Numbered from the stretch's first letter, positions 29,026 through 38,646 are shown. The stretch: DNA of 64,000 nucleotides from Pandoraea commovens (GCF_902459615.1 NZ_CABPSA010000005.1:62001-126000), one strand, 5' to 3'. A program made the numbers and translations. Notes: a model not told the origin generated them from the letters alone.

Positions 29026-30138
29026 TTACCCCGCAATCGCCACGGCGTCGTCGGCGCGCCAGGCGAGGCCCAGCGTCTGACCGATTTCGAAACGGTTGCC
29101 CTGACGGCGCGTCGGGAAAGCGGCCACAAGCGACTTGCTCGCGTCGCCGCCCGTCGCCGTCGATTGCAGATACAACTTCGTCATGCCGCCCGTGACCATG
29201 ATGTCGGTCAGCTTCGCCGAGATCGTCGCCATGCCTTCACCGGCAGCGTCCGTGTCGTGCAGATGCAGGTTCTGCGGACGCAGCATCAGCTTGACAGTGC
29301 GACCCTGCTCGACTTGCGGGTCGTAGACCATCGCGCCTGCGCCGTTCGCAGCCGTCACGCCCGGCATGGCCACGCGCACCTGATCACCGCTACGCGTGAG
29401 CACCGTCGCATCGAGCAGGTTCGACTCGCCAAGGAAGTCGGCCACGAACACGCTCTTCGGACGGAAGTACAGATCGTCGGGCGTACCGAGTTGCGCGATC
29501 TCGCCCGCGTTCATCAGGCAGATGCGATCGGACATCGTCATCGCTTCTTCCTGATCGTGCGTGACATAGACGATGGTGGTGCCCAACTCCCGGTGAATAC
29601 GCTTGATTTCGAGCTGCATGTGATCGCGCAGCTTTTTGTCGAGCGCACCCAGCGGCTCGTCCATCAGAATGATCGACGGCCGGTAGACCATGCAGCGCGC
29701 GAGTGCAATGCGCTGCTGCTGACCACCCGAGAGTTCGCGCGGATAGCGCTCTGCCACGTGCGGCAGATGCACCATTTCCAGCGCGTTCATGACCATCTTG
29801 CGAGCGGCCTGTGCGTCGGTGCGACGCATCTGCAACGGGAACGCGATGTTCTCCGCCACCGTCATGTGGGGGAACAGCGCGTAGTTCTGGAACACCATGC
29901 CGATGTCGCGCTCGTACGGCGCGCCGTACGTGACATCGGTCCCATTGATGCGGATGGCGCCCGCATCGGGCTGCGACAAACCGGCGATGAGCGAGAGCAA
30001 AGTGGTCTTGCCCGAGCCGCTGGGGCCGAGCAAGGTCAGGAATTCGCCCTGGGCGACATCGAGGTCGGTCGGCGCGAGGGCGACAAAATCGCCGTAACGC
30101 TTGGACAGGCCCGAAACTTGAAGATTGGCAACGGTCAT
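29026..30138 (-). CDS. ABC transporter ATP-binding protein, PotA/FbpC-like
   Basis: 370 residues. Walker A GPSGSGKTT (38 to 46), signature LSGGQQQRIALARC, Walker B ILMDEPLGALD and a switch His in VTHDQEEAM are all intact. A TOBE-type C-terminal domain follows. It powers the fused permease directly downstream; the binding protein lies just upstream. The set is of the polyamine/opine/iron class, which does not fix the substrate. Confidence 0.95.
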   Translation of the reverse strand: MTVANLQVSGLSKRYGDFVALAPTDLDVAQGEFLTLLGPSGSGKTTLLSLIAGLSQPDAGAIRINGTDVTYGAPYERDIGMVFQNYALFPHMTVAENIAFPLQMRRTDAQAARKMVMNALEMVHLPHVAERYPRELSGGQQQRIALARCMVYRPSIILMDEPLGALDKKLRDHMQLEIKRIHRELGTTIVYVTHDQEEAMTMSDRICLMNAGEIAQLGTPDDLYFRPKSVFVADFLGESNLLDATVLTRSGDQVRVAMPGVTAANGAGAMVYDPQVEQGRTVKLMLRPQNLHLHDTDAAGEGMATISAKLTDIMVTGGMTKLYLQSTATGGDASKSLVAAFPTRRQGNRFEIGQTLGLAWRADDAVAIAG

Positions 30139-30183
30139 GAGATCAGCACCCCAAAAAACATGAAACGGAACAGCAGGTGAGGA

Positions 30184-31311
30184 TCAGGTCAGGATCCAGC
30201 GGTTGAAACGTTCGAGCGCCACGCTCTGGTTCTGCTGCCAGAACTGCGCGTTGATGTGCACGCCGCTCTTCATGTTGTCCGGGAACGTCGGGCAGTTCCT
30301 GGCGATCTCGGGCTTCACGTAATTGAAGGCTTCCGGCTGCGTCATGCCGGCCGGGAAGAACTTGACCAGTTCCGCCTGACGCTTCGGATCGCTCGCGAAC
30401 TTGATGAACTCGCGGCAAGCGGCAGCGTTGGGCGTGCCCTTCAGAATCGACCAGTTATCGACGCCCCAGATGTTCTGGTTCCAGACGATCTCGACCGGCA
30501 CGCCGTTGGCCTGTGCCGACTGCGCACGCGAGGCCCACGTGGCGACCATGTCGACTTCGCCCGAGCCGAGCATCTGCTCGACCTGCGCGCCGGTCGTCCA
30601 CCACACGGCGACCTGCTTGGCGATCTTGTCCAGGCTCTTGAATGCACGGTCGAAGTCGCACGGATACACCGAGCCGGGCGCCACGCCATCGGCGAGCAGC
30701 GCCTGCTCGATGGTGTCGAACGGATACTTGCGAATCGAGCGACGGCCCGGGAAGTCCTTAACATTCCACAGATCGGCCCACGACGACGGGGCTTTGCGGC
30801 CCTTGAACGCATCGGAGCGATACGCCAGCACCGTCGAGTAGACGTTCGTGCCCACGCCGAACGGCGACATGTATTGCTTCGGAATCTTGGAGATGGTCGG
30901 GTCCGCTTCCAGACCGTGACGCTCCAGATACTCCTTGCCGCCCGACGTCAGCAACAGAATCGCGGGCTGGCTGATCTTCGCCATGTCCCATGTGTAGCTG
31001 CCCGCCTCGACCATGCTCTTGATCTGCGCGGTCGGCTCTGCATTGGCCTGCACGCCGACGACCTCGATGCCCGTCGCCTTGGCGAAGGGCTTGTAGTACA
31101 CGGCGTCGTACGCCTTGGTGTAGATGCCGCCGTCGTCACGCACCACGATGCGCTTGGTGGCGGCGCGCGAAGGCGTCCACACGAACGGGAAGGCGACGGC
31201 GGCCGCGCCGACGATGGCCGTCTTCATGGCCGTGCGACGGCCCGGTTGTGCGAGCGTCGCTTCGCTTTTCTTGGTGGTATCGAGCGGGCTTGCGGAGGTC
31301 TTGCGTTTCAT
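30184..31311 (-). CDS. ABC transporter substrate-binding protein, PotD-like, possible Tat signal
   Basis: 375 residues if ATG 31311 is used (GGAG 6 nt upstream); ATG 31314 is also possible. The leader holds RRTAMKTAIVGAAAVAFPFV, with a twin arginine before a hydrophobic core, suggesting Tat export. The mature part (MSPFGVGTNVYSTVLAYRSD, VWWTTGAQVEQMLGSGEVDM) is a type II periplasmic binding protein of the PotD/PotF class. First gene of the three-gene uptake operon. Confidence 0.9.
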   Translation of the reverse strand: MKRKTSASPLDTTKKSEATLAQPGRRTAMKTAIVGAAAVAFPFVWTPSRAATKRIVVRDDGGIYTKAYDAVYYKPFAKATGIEVVGVQANAEPTAQIKSMVEAGSYTWDMAKISQPAILLLTSGGKEYLERHGLEADPTISKIPKQYMSPFGVGTNVYSTVLAYRSDAFKGRKAPSSWADLWNVKDFPGRRSIRKYPFDTIEQALLADGVAPGSVYPCDFDRAFKSLDKIAKQVAVWWTTGAQVEQMLGSGEVDMVATWASRAQSAQANGVPVEIVWNQNIWGVDNWSILKGTPNAAACREFIKFASDPKRQAELVKFFPAGMTQPEAFNYVKPEIARNCPTFPDNMKSGVHINAQFWQQNQSVALERFNRWILT

Positions 31312-31455
31312 CATGGTCTCCGGTCTTGACTGGGAGGGTGGGCGCGGCGACGGTTTGCGGACTGACATACGGAAAGGCAGCCGCCGCGCGCGCAGTTATG
31401 GCAAAACAAACAGCAAAACTTGAAAAACGTGTGTGTGTGAATTCGTGCGTGATGC

Positions 31456-32904
31456 TTACGGAACGAGACGCCCCGGATTGAACAGCTGGTTCGGATCGAG
31501 CGCCGCTTTCACCGCGCGCATCAGCGTCAGTTCGGCGGGGGCCTTGTAGCGCTGCATCAGCGGCAGGCCCGTTTGCCCGACGCCATGCTCGGCGCTGAAC
31601 GTGCCCGACAGGCGCGCAGCAACATCGTTGACCGCAGCGCGCATCGCGTCGCCCATCGCCGCACTGTCGGCCAGTGCCGCCCAAGCCTCGAACGAGAACA
31701 TCGGAATGAAGTGGACGTTGCCGTCGCCCATGTGGCCGACGATGGCGATGTCGAGTCCCGGCACGATGGCGTGCACGGCGCGCGTCGACGCGTCGATGAA
31801 TTCGGGCACGCTCGACACCGGCACGGCGCAGTCGGTGGTGAGACCGATGGCAGCCTTCTTGTTCGCCTCGCTCACGCTGTGGCGCACTTCCCAGAGATCG
31901 GCGCGCTGCGTTTCGTTCGCGGCGATGACGGCGTCTTCGACCAGTCCTTGTTCGATGGCTTCGCCCAGCGTTTCGGTAAGCACCGCTTCGAGGCCCTCGG
32001 CATCGCGCGTGTCGCCCAGTTCGACAAGCACGTGCCATGCATGGGCACCGGTGAGCGGATTGCGACGGTTCGGCACGTTTGCCAGCACCAGATCGAGCTG
32101 GTGGCGGTTCATGATTTCGAACGCAGACAGACGCGAGCCGCAGGCGTTCTGGAACATGCCGAGGATGTGCTGCGCGGCGGCCGGATCGCGCGGCGCGAAC
32201 CACGCGAGCGAGTGATGCGTAGGCAGCGGATGGAGCTTGAGCGCGGCCGCCGTGACGATGCCGAGCGTGCCTTCCGCGCCGATGAACAGATGCTTGAGAT
32301 CGATGCCCGTGTTGTCCTTGCGCAGCGCACGCAGACCGTCCCAGATGGTGCCGTCGGCCAGCACGACTTCGAGACCCAGCACGTTATCGCGCGTATTGCC
32401 GTAACGCAGCACGCTCGTGCCGCCTGCATTCGTCGAGAGCGTGCCGCCGATCTGGCACGACCCTTCCGCTCCGAGACTCACCGGATACAAACGTCCGACG
32501 TCGGCCGCCGCATCCTGTACGGTTTTCAGAATGCACCCAGCCTCGACAACCATCGAGCCGTTGGCCGCGTCGACCTGACGGATATGGCGCATGCGCGCCA
32601 GATTCAGAATGACCGGTGCCGGGCCGTGAGTCGGCGGCACTGCGCCACCGCACAAGCTGGTATTCCCGCCCTGCGGGAGGATCGATACACCGGCCGCTGC
32701 GCACAGCTTCACAATGTCGCTCACCTGCTCGGTGGACGACGGCAGCACGACGCACAGCGCCTCGCCCCGATAACGGCCGCGCCAGTCTTCGGTATAGCCA
32801 GCGGTATCCGACTCACTCGTGAGCACGGCATCCGCGCCGAGCGCTTCCTGTAACCGGGTCAACAGCGGGGTCAACAGCGTCTCTTGGGTCACAGCGTCGT
32901 TCAT
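31456..32904 (-). CDS. FAD-linked D-2-hydroxy-acid dehydrogenase (GlcD/D2HGDH/DLD family)
   Basis: 482 residues from ATG 32904. The FAD-binding PCMH domain shows PQGGNTSLCGGAVP and GAEGTLGIVTAAAL; the C-terminal cap shows the metal-site motifs GHMGDGNVHF and SAEHGVGQTG, and ends DPNQLFNPGRL. It oxidises a D-2-hydroxy acid such as D-lactate, glycolate or D-2-hydroxyglutarate. It reads away from the aldehyde dehydrogenase gene across a 270-bp region holding two ATTGCAAT palindromes. Substrate not determined. Confidence 0.92.
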   Translation of the reverse strand: MNDAVTQETLLTPLLTRLQEALGADAVLTSESDTAGYTEDWRGRYRGEALCVVLPSSTEQVSDIVKLCAAAGVSILPQGGNTSLCGGAVPPTHGPAPVILNLARMRHIRQVDAANGSMVVEAGCILKTVQDAAADVGRLYPVSLGAEGSCQIGGTLSTNAGGTSVLRYGNTRDNVLGLEVVLADGTIWDGLRALRKDNTGIDLKHLFIGAEGTLGIVTAAALKLHPLPTHHSLAWFAPRDPAAAQHILGMFQNACGSRLSAFEIMNRHQLDLVLANVPNRRNPLTGAHAWHVLVELGDTRDAEGLEAVLTETLGEAIEQGLVEDAVIAANETQRADLWEVRHSVSEANKKAAIGLTTDCAVPVSSVPEFIDASTRAVHAIVPGLDIAIVGHMGDGNVHFIPMFSFEAWAALADSAAMGDAMRAAVNDVAARLSGTFSAEHGVGQTGLPLMQRYKAPAELTLMRAVKAALDPNQLFNPGRLVP

Positions 32905-33043
32905 CGCCTGCCTGCTCCTGAATGCTTCGGTTCGACTGCTTCGCCGGGTCCGTCCGTCATTGAACCGACGGTATGCAGCGAACTGTAGTGCCATGCCAGA
33001 CGCCCGTCTGGCGATTCGATGTGATCAAGGATAGGCGAGAAAA

Positions 33044-33072
33044 AATTGCAATAAAATATCTTTAATTGCAAT
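33044..33072. promoter_or_regulatory. paired AATTGCAAT operators before the aldehyde dehydrogenase
   Basis: AATTGCAAT occurs at 33044 to 33052 and 33064 to 33072, each with the 8-bp palindrome ATTGCAAT, 20 bp apart (two helix turns), in the divergent region between the FAD dehydrogenase (minus) and aldehyde dehydrogenase (plus). Confidence 0.55.
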
Positions 33073-33174
33073 GCGCTCATTTTAGGTGTTTATGCGGATG
33101 TGACCTATACGACGGTCAATGCCCTCGTGAGTTAAGTGATAATGGCCCCACCCTTTACACGAGGTGCAGTCGAC

Positions 33175-34659
33175 ATGCCCGAAGCTACACACTTCATCGG
33201 CAATCGCTGGGTCGCCCCCGCCAGGCGCGGCGGTACTCCCGCGATATCTCCGCTGTCGGCCAATACGGCCAACACCGTCATTGCCGTCATCGATCCCTCC
33301 GACGGCCAGCCCTTCACCGAAATCGCCCGCGGCGACGCCGAAGACATCGACCGTGCCGTGATCGCGGCGCGCGCCGCCTTCAACGGTGACTGGGGCCGTA
33401 CCGCCGCCGCCGAGCGCGGCCGCACGCTCTACGCCTTCGCCAGCCTTCTCGCCCGTCATCAGGAAGAGCTCGCTCAACTCGAAGCCCGCGACACCGGCAA
33501 GCCCCTCAAACAGGCCCGGGCCGACGCTGCCGCCATCGTGCGGTACTTCGAGTTCTACGCCGGGGCCGCCGACAAGCTGCACGGCGAGACGATTCCCTAT
33601 CAGCAGGGATTCACCGTATTCACGGTGCGCGAGCCGCACGGCGTGACCGGTCACATCATTCCGTGGAATTACCCGTTGCAGATCTTCGGACGCAGCGTGG
33701 CCGCCGCGCTCGCGACGGGCAACGCCTGCGTGGTCAAACCGGCGGAAGACGCGTGTCTCTCGCTGCTGCGCGTGGCGGAGCTGTCGCTCGAAGCCGGGCT
33801 GCCGCCGGGTGCACTCAATATCGTGACGGGCTACGGGGCCGAAGCCGGTGCTGCACTGGCAAGGCATCCGGGCATTGATCACATCTCGTTTACCGGCTCG
33901 CCCGCCACTGGCACGCTGATCTCGCAGATGGCCGCCGAGAACCACACGCCGGTGACGCTCGAACTCGGCGGCAAGTCGCCGCAGATCATCTTCGCCGACG
34001 CCGATCTTGACGCCGTGATGCCGGTCGTCGTGAACGCCATCGTGCAAAACGCAGGGCAAACCTGCTCGGCAGGCAGTCGTCTGTTGGTGGAGCGCGATGC
34101 GTACGAGGGCGTACTCGCGCGACTGGCCGAAGCGTTCGCCCAGCTGCGCGTCGGGCCGTCGCATGACGATCTCGACCTCGGTCCGCTCATCAACGCGAAA
34201 CAGCAACAACGCGTGTGGGACTTCCTCTCCGAAGCCCAGCACGACGGGATTGCCGTGATGTCGCAGGGCGAAGTTGTCGGCAGCGCGCCGGAGGCTGGCT
34301 TCTATCAAGCCCCGACCTTGTTGCGCGATGTCCCCGACACGCACCGTCTCGCTCGTGAGGAAGTCTTCGGCCCGGTGCTCGCGGCCATGCCTTTTACCGA
34401 TGAAGCGGACGCCGTGCGACTCGCCAATGGAACGCTCTACGGCCTCGCCGCCGGTGTGTGGACGCGCGACGGGGCACGTCAGATGCGCCTCGCTCGCGAC
34501 ATTCGCGCCGGTCAGGTGTTCATCAACAATTACGGCGCAGGTGGCGGTGTGGAGCTGCCCTTCGGCGGCATGAAGCACTCCGGCCACGGCCGCGAAAAGG
34601 GGTTCGAAGCCCTCTACGGATTCACCACGCTCAAGACCGTCGCCATCCGGCACGGGTGA
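33175..34659 (+). CDS. NAD(P)+-dependent aldehyde dehydrogenase
   Basis: 494 residues from ATG 33175, with GAGGTG 8 nt upstream. Glu263 (TLELGGKSPQ) and the nucleophile Cys297 (NAGQTCSAGSR) are in place, with the cofactor stretch GHIIPWNYPLQI. It oxidises an aldehyde or semialdehyde to the acid in the cytosol. It precedes an SDR gene and an MFS gene in the same direction, probably one operon. The specific aldehyde is not evident. Confidence 0.95.
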   Translation: MPEATHFIGNRWVAPARRGGTPAISPLSANTANTVIAVIDPSDGQPFTEIARGDAEDIDRAVIAARAAFNGDWGRTAAAERGRTLYAFASLLARHQEELAQLEARDTGKPLKQARADAAAIVRYFEFYAGAADKLHGETIPYQQGFTVFTVREPHGVTGHIIPWNYPLQIFGRSVAAALATGNACVVKPAEDACLSLLRVAELSLEAGLPPGALNIVTGYGAEAGAALARHPGIDHISFTGSPATGTLISQMAAENHTPVTLELGGKSPQIIFADADLDAVMPVVVNAIVQNAGQTCSAGSRLLVERDAYEGVLARLAEAFAQLRVGPSHDDLDLGPLINAKQQQRVWDFLSEAQHDGIAVMSQGEVVGSAPEAGFYQAPTLLRDVPDTHRLAREEVFGPVLAAMPFTDEADAVRLANGTLYGLAAGVWTRDGARQMRLARDIRAGQVFINNYGAGGGVELPFGGMKHSGHGREKGFEALYGFTTLKTVAIRHG

Positions 34660-34668
34660 TTCGCTTCC

Positions 34669-34690
34669 TTTGCGCTTACTTTGCGCTTAC
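34669..34690 (+). repeat. perfect 11-bp tandem duplication before the SDR gene
   Basis: TTTGCGCTTAC is repeated twice in direct succession, with a third partial unit (TTCGCAC), between the aldehyde dehydrogenase stop and the SDR ribosome-binding site. Confidence 0.7.
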
Positions 34691-34711
34691 TTCGCACTTC
34701 GGAGACAAGGC

Positions 34712-35470
34712 ATGCGTTTGCAACAGAAAGTGGCTATCGTGACGGGCGCCGGATCGGGATTCGGCGAAGGCATTGCCAAGACGTTTGCGCGCGAAGGCGC
34801 GGCGGTGATCGTGAACGATCTGAATCGTGAAGCGGGCGAGCGCGTGGCCGGGGAGATCGTCGAGGCGGGCGGTCGGGCGGTTTTCGTCTACGGCGACGTG
34901 TCGCGCGAGGAAGATCACGTCACGCTGCTCACGGAGGCCGTCGCGCGCTTCGGCAAGCTCGACATCGTCGTAAACAACGCAGGTACCACGCACCGCAACA
35001 AGCCACTGCTCGAAGTCACCGAAGCGGAGTTCGACCGCGTCTATGCGGTCAACGTCAAAAGCATCTTCTGGAGCGCACGCGCCGTCATCCCCTACTTCCA
35101 GCAACACGGCGGCGGCGTGATGATCAACATTGCGTCGACGGCGGGTGTGCGTCCGCGCCCCGGCCTCGTCTGGTACAACGGCAGCAAAGGCGCGGTGATC
35201 ACCGCAAGCAAGGCGATGGCCGCCGAGTTCGGCCCGCAGAACATTCGCGTCAATTGCGTCAATCCGGTCATCGGCGACACGGGCCTGACCGCCGAATTCA
35301 TGGGCGTGCCGAATACGCCTGAGAACCGCGCCAAATTCCTCGCAGGTATTCCGCTCGGCCGCTTCTCCACGCCGCAGGACATCGCCAACGCGTGCCTCTA
35401 TCTCGCCAGCGACGACGCCGCCTTCATCACCGGTGTCTGCCTCGAAGTCGACGGCGGCCGCTGCATCTAG
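34712..35470 (+). CDS. short-chain dehydrogenase/reductase
   Basis: 252 residues from ATG 34712 (GGAG upstream at 9 nt). The classical SDR features are visible: GAGSGFGEG cofactor loop, NNAG, Ser142 in NIASTAG and Tyr155/Lys159 in WYNGSKGA. An acidic residue after the second strand (VNDLNRE) suggests NAD+ preference. Probably oxidises a hydroxyl in the cluster pathway. Ends 111 bp before the MFS gene. Confidence 0.93.
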   Translation: MRLQQKVAIVTGAGSGFGEGIAKTFAREGAAVIVNDLNREAGERVAGEIVEAGGRAVFVYGDVSREEDHVTLLTEAVARFGKLDIVVNNAGTTHRNKPLLEVTEAEFDRVYAVNVKSIFWSARAVIPYFQQHGGGVMINIASTAGVRPRPGLVWYNGSKGAVITASKAMAAEFGPQNIRVNCVNPVIGDTGLTAEFMGVPNTPENRAKFLAGIPLGRFSTPQDIANACLYLASDDAAFITGVCLEVDGGRCI

Positions 35471-35581
35471 CGCAGCCCCATCAATCTGCGCGCATACCGT
35501 TTCCAGTAGTCCGTAGCACCCGTAGTTGTCGCACCACAACATAACGATAGACAACACAACGTCAAACCGGAGGAGATCCGT

Positions 35582-36898
35582 ATGAACAGCGTTCCGACGC
35601 CCCCCTCGCCCATGGCCGACACGGCCTCGGCGGACTTTGAAGCGGCCACCTACCGCAAGGTCGGCTGGCGGCTGATTCCGTTTCTGCTGCTCTGCTATGT
35701 CGTCGCTTATCTCGATCGCGTGAACGTGGGTTTCGCCAAGTTGCAGATGGTGGGCGACCTGCAATTCTCCGAGACCGTGTTCGGTCTTGGCGCAGGCATC
35801 TTCTTCATCGGTTACTTCATCTTCGAAGTGCCGAGCAACGTGATCCTGCATCGCGTCGGCGCGCGCGTGTGGATCGCGCGCATCATGATCTCGTGGGGCA
35901 TCATCTCCGGTGCGACGATGTTCGTCACCACGCCGTCGATGTTCTACGTCATGCGCTTCCTGCTCGGCGTGGCCGAAGCGGGCTTCTTTCCCGGCATCAT
36001 CCTTTACATCACCTACTGGTACCCGGCCTCGCGGCGCGGGCGCATGACGGCATGGTTCATGACGGCCGTGGCGCTTTCGGGTCTTATCGGTGGTCCGCTC
36101 TCGGGCTGGATCCTGAAGGACATGAGCGGCGTGAATGGCCTCGCGGGCTGGCAGTGGATGTTCCTCATCGAAGCGATTCCGTCGGTGATCATCGGCATTG
36201 CGGTGCTGTTCGTGCTCGATGACCGGATTCGCGACGCCAAGTGGTTGAACGACGCCGAGAAGTCGATGCTTGAGCGCAACATCGCAAGCGATGTGCTCAC
36301 CAAGGAAGACCTGCCGCTGCGTCAGGTGTTCTCGAGCCCGCGCGTGTGGATGATGAGCCTGATCTACTTCTCGTTCGTGATCGGCCTCTATGGCGTGGGC
36401 TTCTGGCTACCGACGATCATCAAGAGTACCGGCGTGACGGATCCGTTGCAGATCGGTTTGCTGACGGCCATTCCGTACTTCTTCGCGGTCATTGCGATGG
36501 TCGTAGTGGGACGCCGTTCGGATCTGAAGGGCGAGCGTCGCTGGCACATCGCGATTCCCGCGTTCCTCGGCGCAATCGGCCTGTTCCTGTCGACGGTGTG
36601 GAGCCACAACACGCAACTCGCCATGGTCGCGCTCACGCTCGCTACGATGGGGATCATGATCGTGCTGCCGCTGTTCTGGAGTCTGCCGACGGCGTTCCTC
36701 GGCGGCACGGCAGCGGCCGCTGGGATTGCGATGATCAACTCGCTGGGCAATCTGGCGGGCTTCGTCGGCCCGTATCTGATCGGCTTCCTCAAGGACGCCA
36801 CGCAGAGCACCAACAGCGGCATGTTCTTGCTCACCGTTTTCATGATTCTGGGCGGATTGCTGACGCTGGCAGTGCCTGCGCGGCTGGTGAACAAGTAG
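35582..36898 (+). CDS. MFS transporter, anion:cation symporter (ACS) type
   Basis: 438 residues with twelve membrane helices. A strong GGAGGAG ribosome-binding site precedes ATG 35582. The N-terminal VAYLDRVNVGFAKLQM and the helix IFFIGYFIFEVPSNVILHRV match ACS-family carriers for organic acids such as tartrate, galactonate, phthalate and 4-hydroxyphenylacetate. As the last gene of the catabolic cluster it offers a second import route beside the ABC system. Confidence 0.92.
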   Translation: MNSVPTPPSPMADTASADFEAATYRKVGWRLIPFLLLCYVVAYLDRVNVGFAKLQMVGDLQFSETVFGLGAGIFFIGYFIFEVPSNVILHRVGARVWIARIMISWGIISGATMFVTTPSMFYVMRFLLGVAEAGFFPGIILYITYWYPASRRGRMTAWFMTAVALSGLIGGPLSGWILKDMSGVNGLAGWQWMFLIEAIPSVIIGIAVLFVLDDRIRDAKWLNDAEKSMLERNIASDVLTKEDLPLRQVFSSPRVWMMSLIYFSFVIGLYGVGFWLPTIIKSTGVTDPLQIGLLTAIPYFFAVIAMVVVGRRSDLKGERRWHIAIPAFLGAIGLFLSTVWSHNTQLAMVALTLATMGIMIVLPLFWSLPTAFLGGTAAAAGIAMINSLGNLAGFVGPYLIGFLKDATQSTNSGMFLLTVFMILGGLLTLAVPARLVNK

Positions 36899-36908
36899 CG
36901 GACGAAGT

Positions 36909-36952
36909 CGACCAGACAGCGACCAGACGGCGACGAGACGGCGACCAACGAG
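36909..36952 (+). repeat. four imperfect 11-bp tandem units
   Basis: CGACCAGACAG, CGACCAGACGG, CGACGAGACGG and CGACCAACGAG follow each other 10 bp after the MFS stop codon. The period is about one helix turn. Confidence 0.65.
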
Positions 36953-37064
36953 ACAGATCACCTGACAAAACGCCGTCTCAATCGTCGAGACCGACGCGCT
37001 ACGGGGCTTCTGGCCGCATGGCGCTTGCGGGAGTAACATATTTGGCACGTTTCGCGTGAATCAG

Positions 37065-37090
37065 GCCGTCCCTGCCGGGGCGGCTTGTTT
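37065..37090 (+). terminator. intrinsic terminator between the two MFS genes
   Basis: GCCGTCCC and GGGGCGGC pair (one G-T pair) around TGCC, followed by TTGTTTTTT. It ends the ALDH-SDR-MFS transcript. Confidence 0.75.
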
Positions 37091-37125
37091 TTTGCTCCCC
37101 CAAGCATTCGTCTTCATCCGCTCGC

Positions 37126-38646
37126 ATGTCCGCCAACGACTCACAGACGACGCCAGCCGGCGTCTCGCCAACGTCACTCACGCCCGCCGAGGTCAAATCG
37201 ATCCTCACCGGCCTGCTGCTGATCATGTTTCTGGGCTCGCTCGACCAGACCATCGTCGCGCCCGCACTCCCGACCATCGCGCGTGACCTCGGCAGTTTCG
37301 ACGCCGTCTCGTGGGTCGTCACCGCCTATCTGCTCTCGTCCACGGCCATTACGCCCATCGTGGGCAAGCTCTCGGATTTGTTCGGACGCCGAGTCGTCAT
37401 CGCCGCGAGCGTCGCCGTCTTTCTGGTCGGATCGGTGTTGTGCGCACTCGCCCCCTCGATGCTCGCGCTGATCGTCGCGCGCGGCGTGCAGGGGCTGGGC
37501 GGCGGCGGATTGATCGCCCTGTCGAACACGGTGATCGCCGATATCGTCTCGCCACGCGAGCGCGGTCGTTATCAGGGCTATATCTCGGGGATGTTCGCGG
37601 TCTCCGGTGTGGCCGGGCCCGTCACCGGCGGCGTGTTCGCCCAGTACCTCAACTGGACGCTCATCTTCTGGATCAACATCCCCCTCGGCCTTCTCGCGAT
37701 CTACCTGAGCGACCGTGCGCTGCGACGACTGCCGCGACGCGAAGGCAAGCCGAGCATCGATTACCTCGGCTCGCTGCTGTTGATCGTGTCGACGGTTTGT
37801 CTGCTGCTGGCGCTCACGTGGGGCGGACACCGCTACGCATGGCTGTCGGCGGAAATCGGCGGTCTGGTCGCTGCGACGGTGATCGTCGGCGCGGTCTTCC
37901 TGCGCCATCAACGTACGGTGCGCGAGCCGCTGCTGCCGGTCGCGCTGCTCGCCAATCCGGTGTTTCGTATGACGTCGACAATGGCCGTGCTGGTGATGAT
38001 GGTCAACATCAGCATCGGCATTTACGTGCCGCTGTATCTGCAATTGCAGCGCGGCGAGTCGGCCAGCAGCTCGGGGCTGATGCTGATCCTGCCGCTGCTG
38101 GGCATTGTGGTCGGCGCGCTGAGTTCCGGGCACTACATGCGTCAGACGGGGCATTACAAGCGTCCGCCGCAGATCGGTCTGCCGGTGGCATTTGCCGGGC
38201 TCGCGATCATCGCGCTCGGCGTGCAGTCGCTACCGCTCACGGTGATCGGCATTTGCCTCGGCCTCGTGGGCATCGGCTTCGGCTCGGCCATGCCGGTCAT
38301 GACCGTGGCGACGCAAAACGCCGTTGCGCCGCGCGACATCGGGATTGCAACCGCCGCCCACGCGTTCTTCCGCGCCCTGGGCGGGATGATCGGCGTGGCG
38401 ATGTTCGGCGCGCTGATCGTCGGCCTGCTGGTGGCAGGTGACAACGGCAGCGCACCGCGCGAGCTGACCGACTTCCTGCGCCCGGGCGGCGCCCCTGCCG
38501 GGATGGAGGACCATCTGCGGCTGGCGTTTGGTGCGTTCTTCGGCGGCAGTGCGCTGATCGCCGCACTCGCCATCGTCGCCCTCGCACGACTGCCGGAATT
38601 GCCGCTGCGTCAAAGCTCGGGCAACGAAGCGACCGCTATCGAGTAA
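37126..38646 (+). CDS. MFS drug exporter, DHA2 (14-TMS) type
   Basis: 506 residues with about fourteen membrane helices. LDQTIVAPALPTIARDLGSF is the DHA2 helix 1 signature, and GKLSDLFGRR is the MFS loop 2-3 motif. Likely proton-driven efflux of toxic compounds. There is no adjacent membrane-fusion or regulator gene, and no strong ribosome-binding site. A terminator separates it from the catabolic cluster. Confidence 0.92.
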   Translation: MSANDSQTTPAGVSPTSLTPAEVKSILTGLLLIMFLGSLDQTIVAPALPTIARDLGSFDAVSWVVTAYLLSSTAITPIVGKLSDLFGRRVVIAASVAVFLVGSVLCALAPSMLALIVARGVQGLGGGGLIALSNTVIADIVSPRERGRYQGYISGMFAVSGVAGPVTGGVFAQYLNWTLIFWINIPLGLLAIYLSDRALRRLPRREGKPSIDYLGSLLLIVSTVCLLLALTWGGHRYAWLSAEIGGLVAATVIVGAVFLRHQRTVREPLLPVALLANPVFRMTSTMAVLVMMVNISIGIYVPLYLQLQRGESASSSGLMLILPLLGIVVGALSSGHYMRQTGHYKRPPQIGLPVAFAGLAIIALGVQSLPLTVIGICLGLVGIGFGSAMPVMTVATQNAVAPRDIGIATAAHAFFRALGGMIGVAMFGALIVGLLVAGDNGSAPRELTDFLRPGGAPAGMEDHLRLAFGAFFGGSALIAALAIVALARLPELPLRQSSGNEATAIE

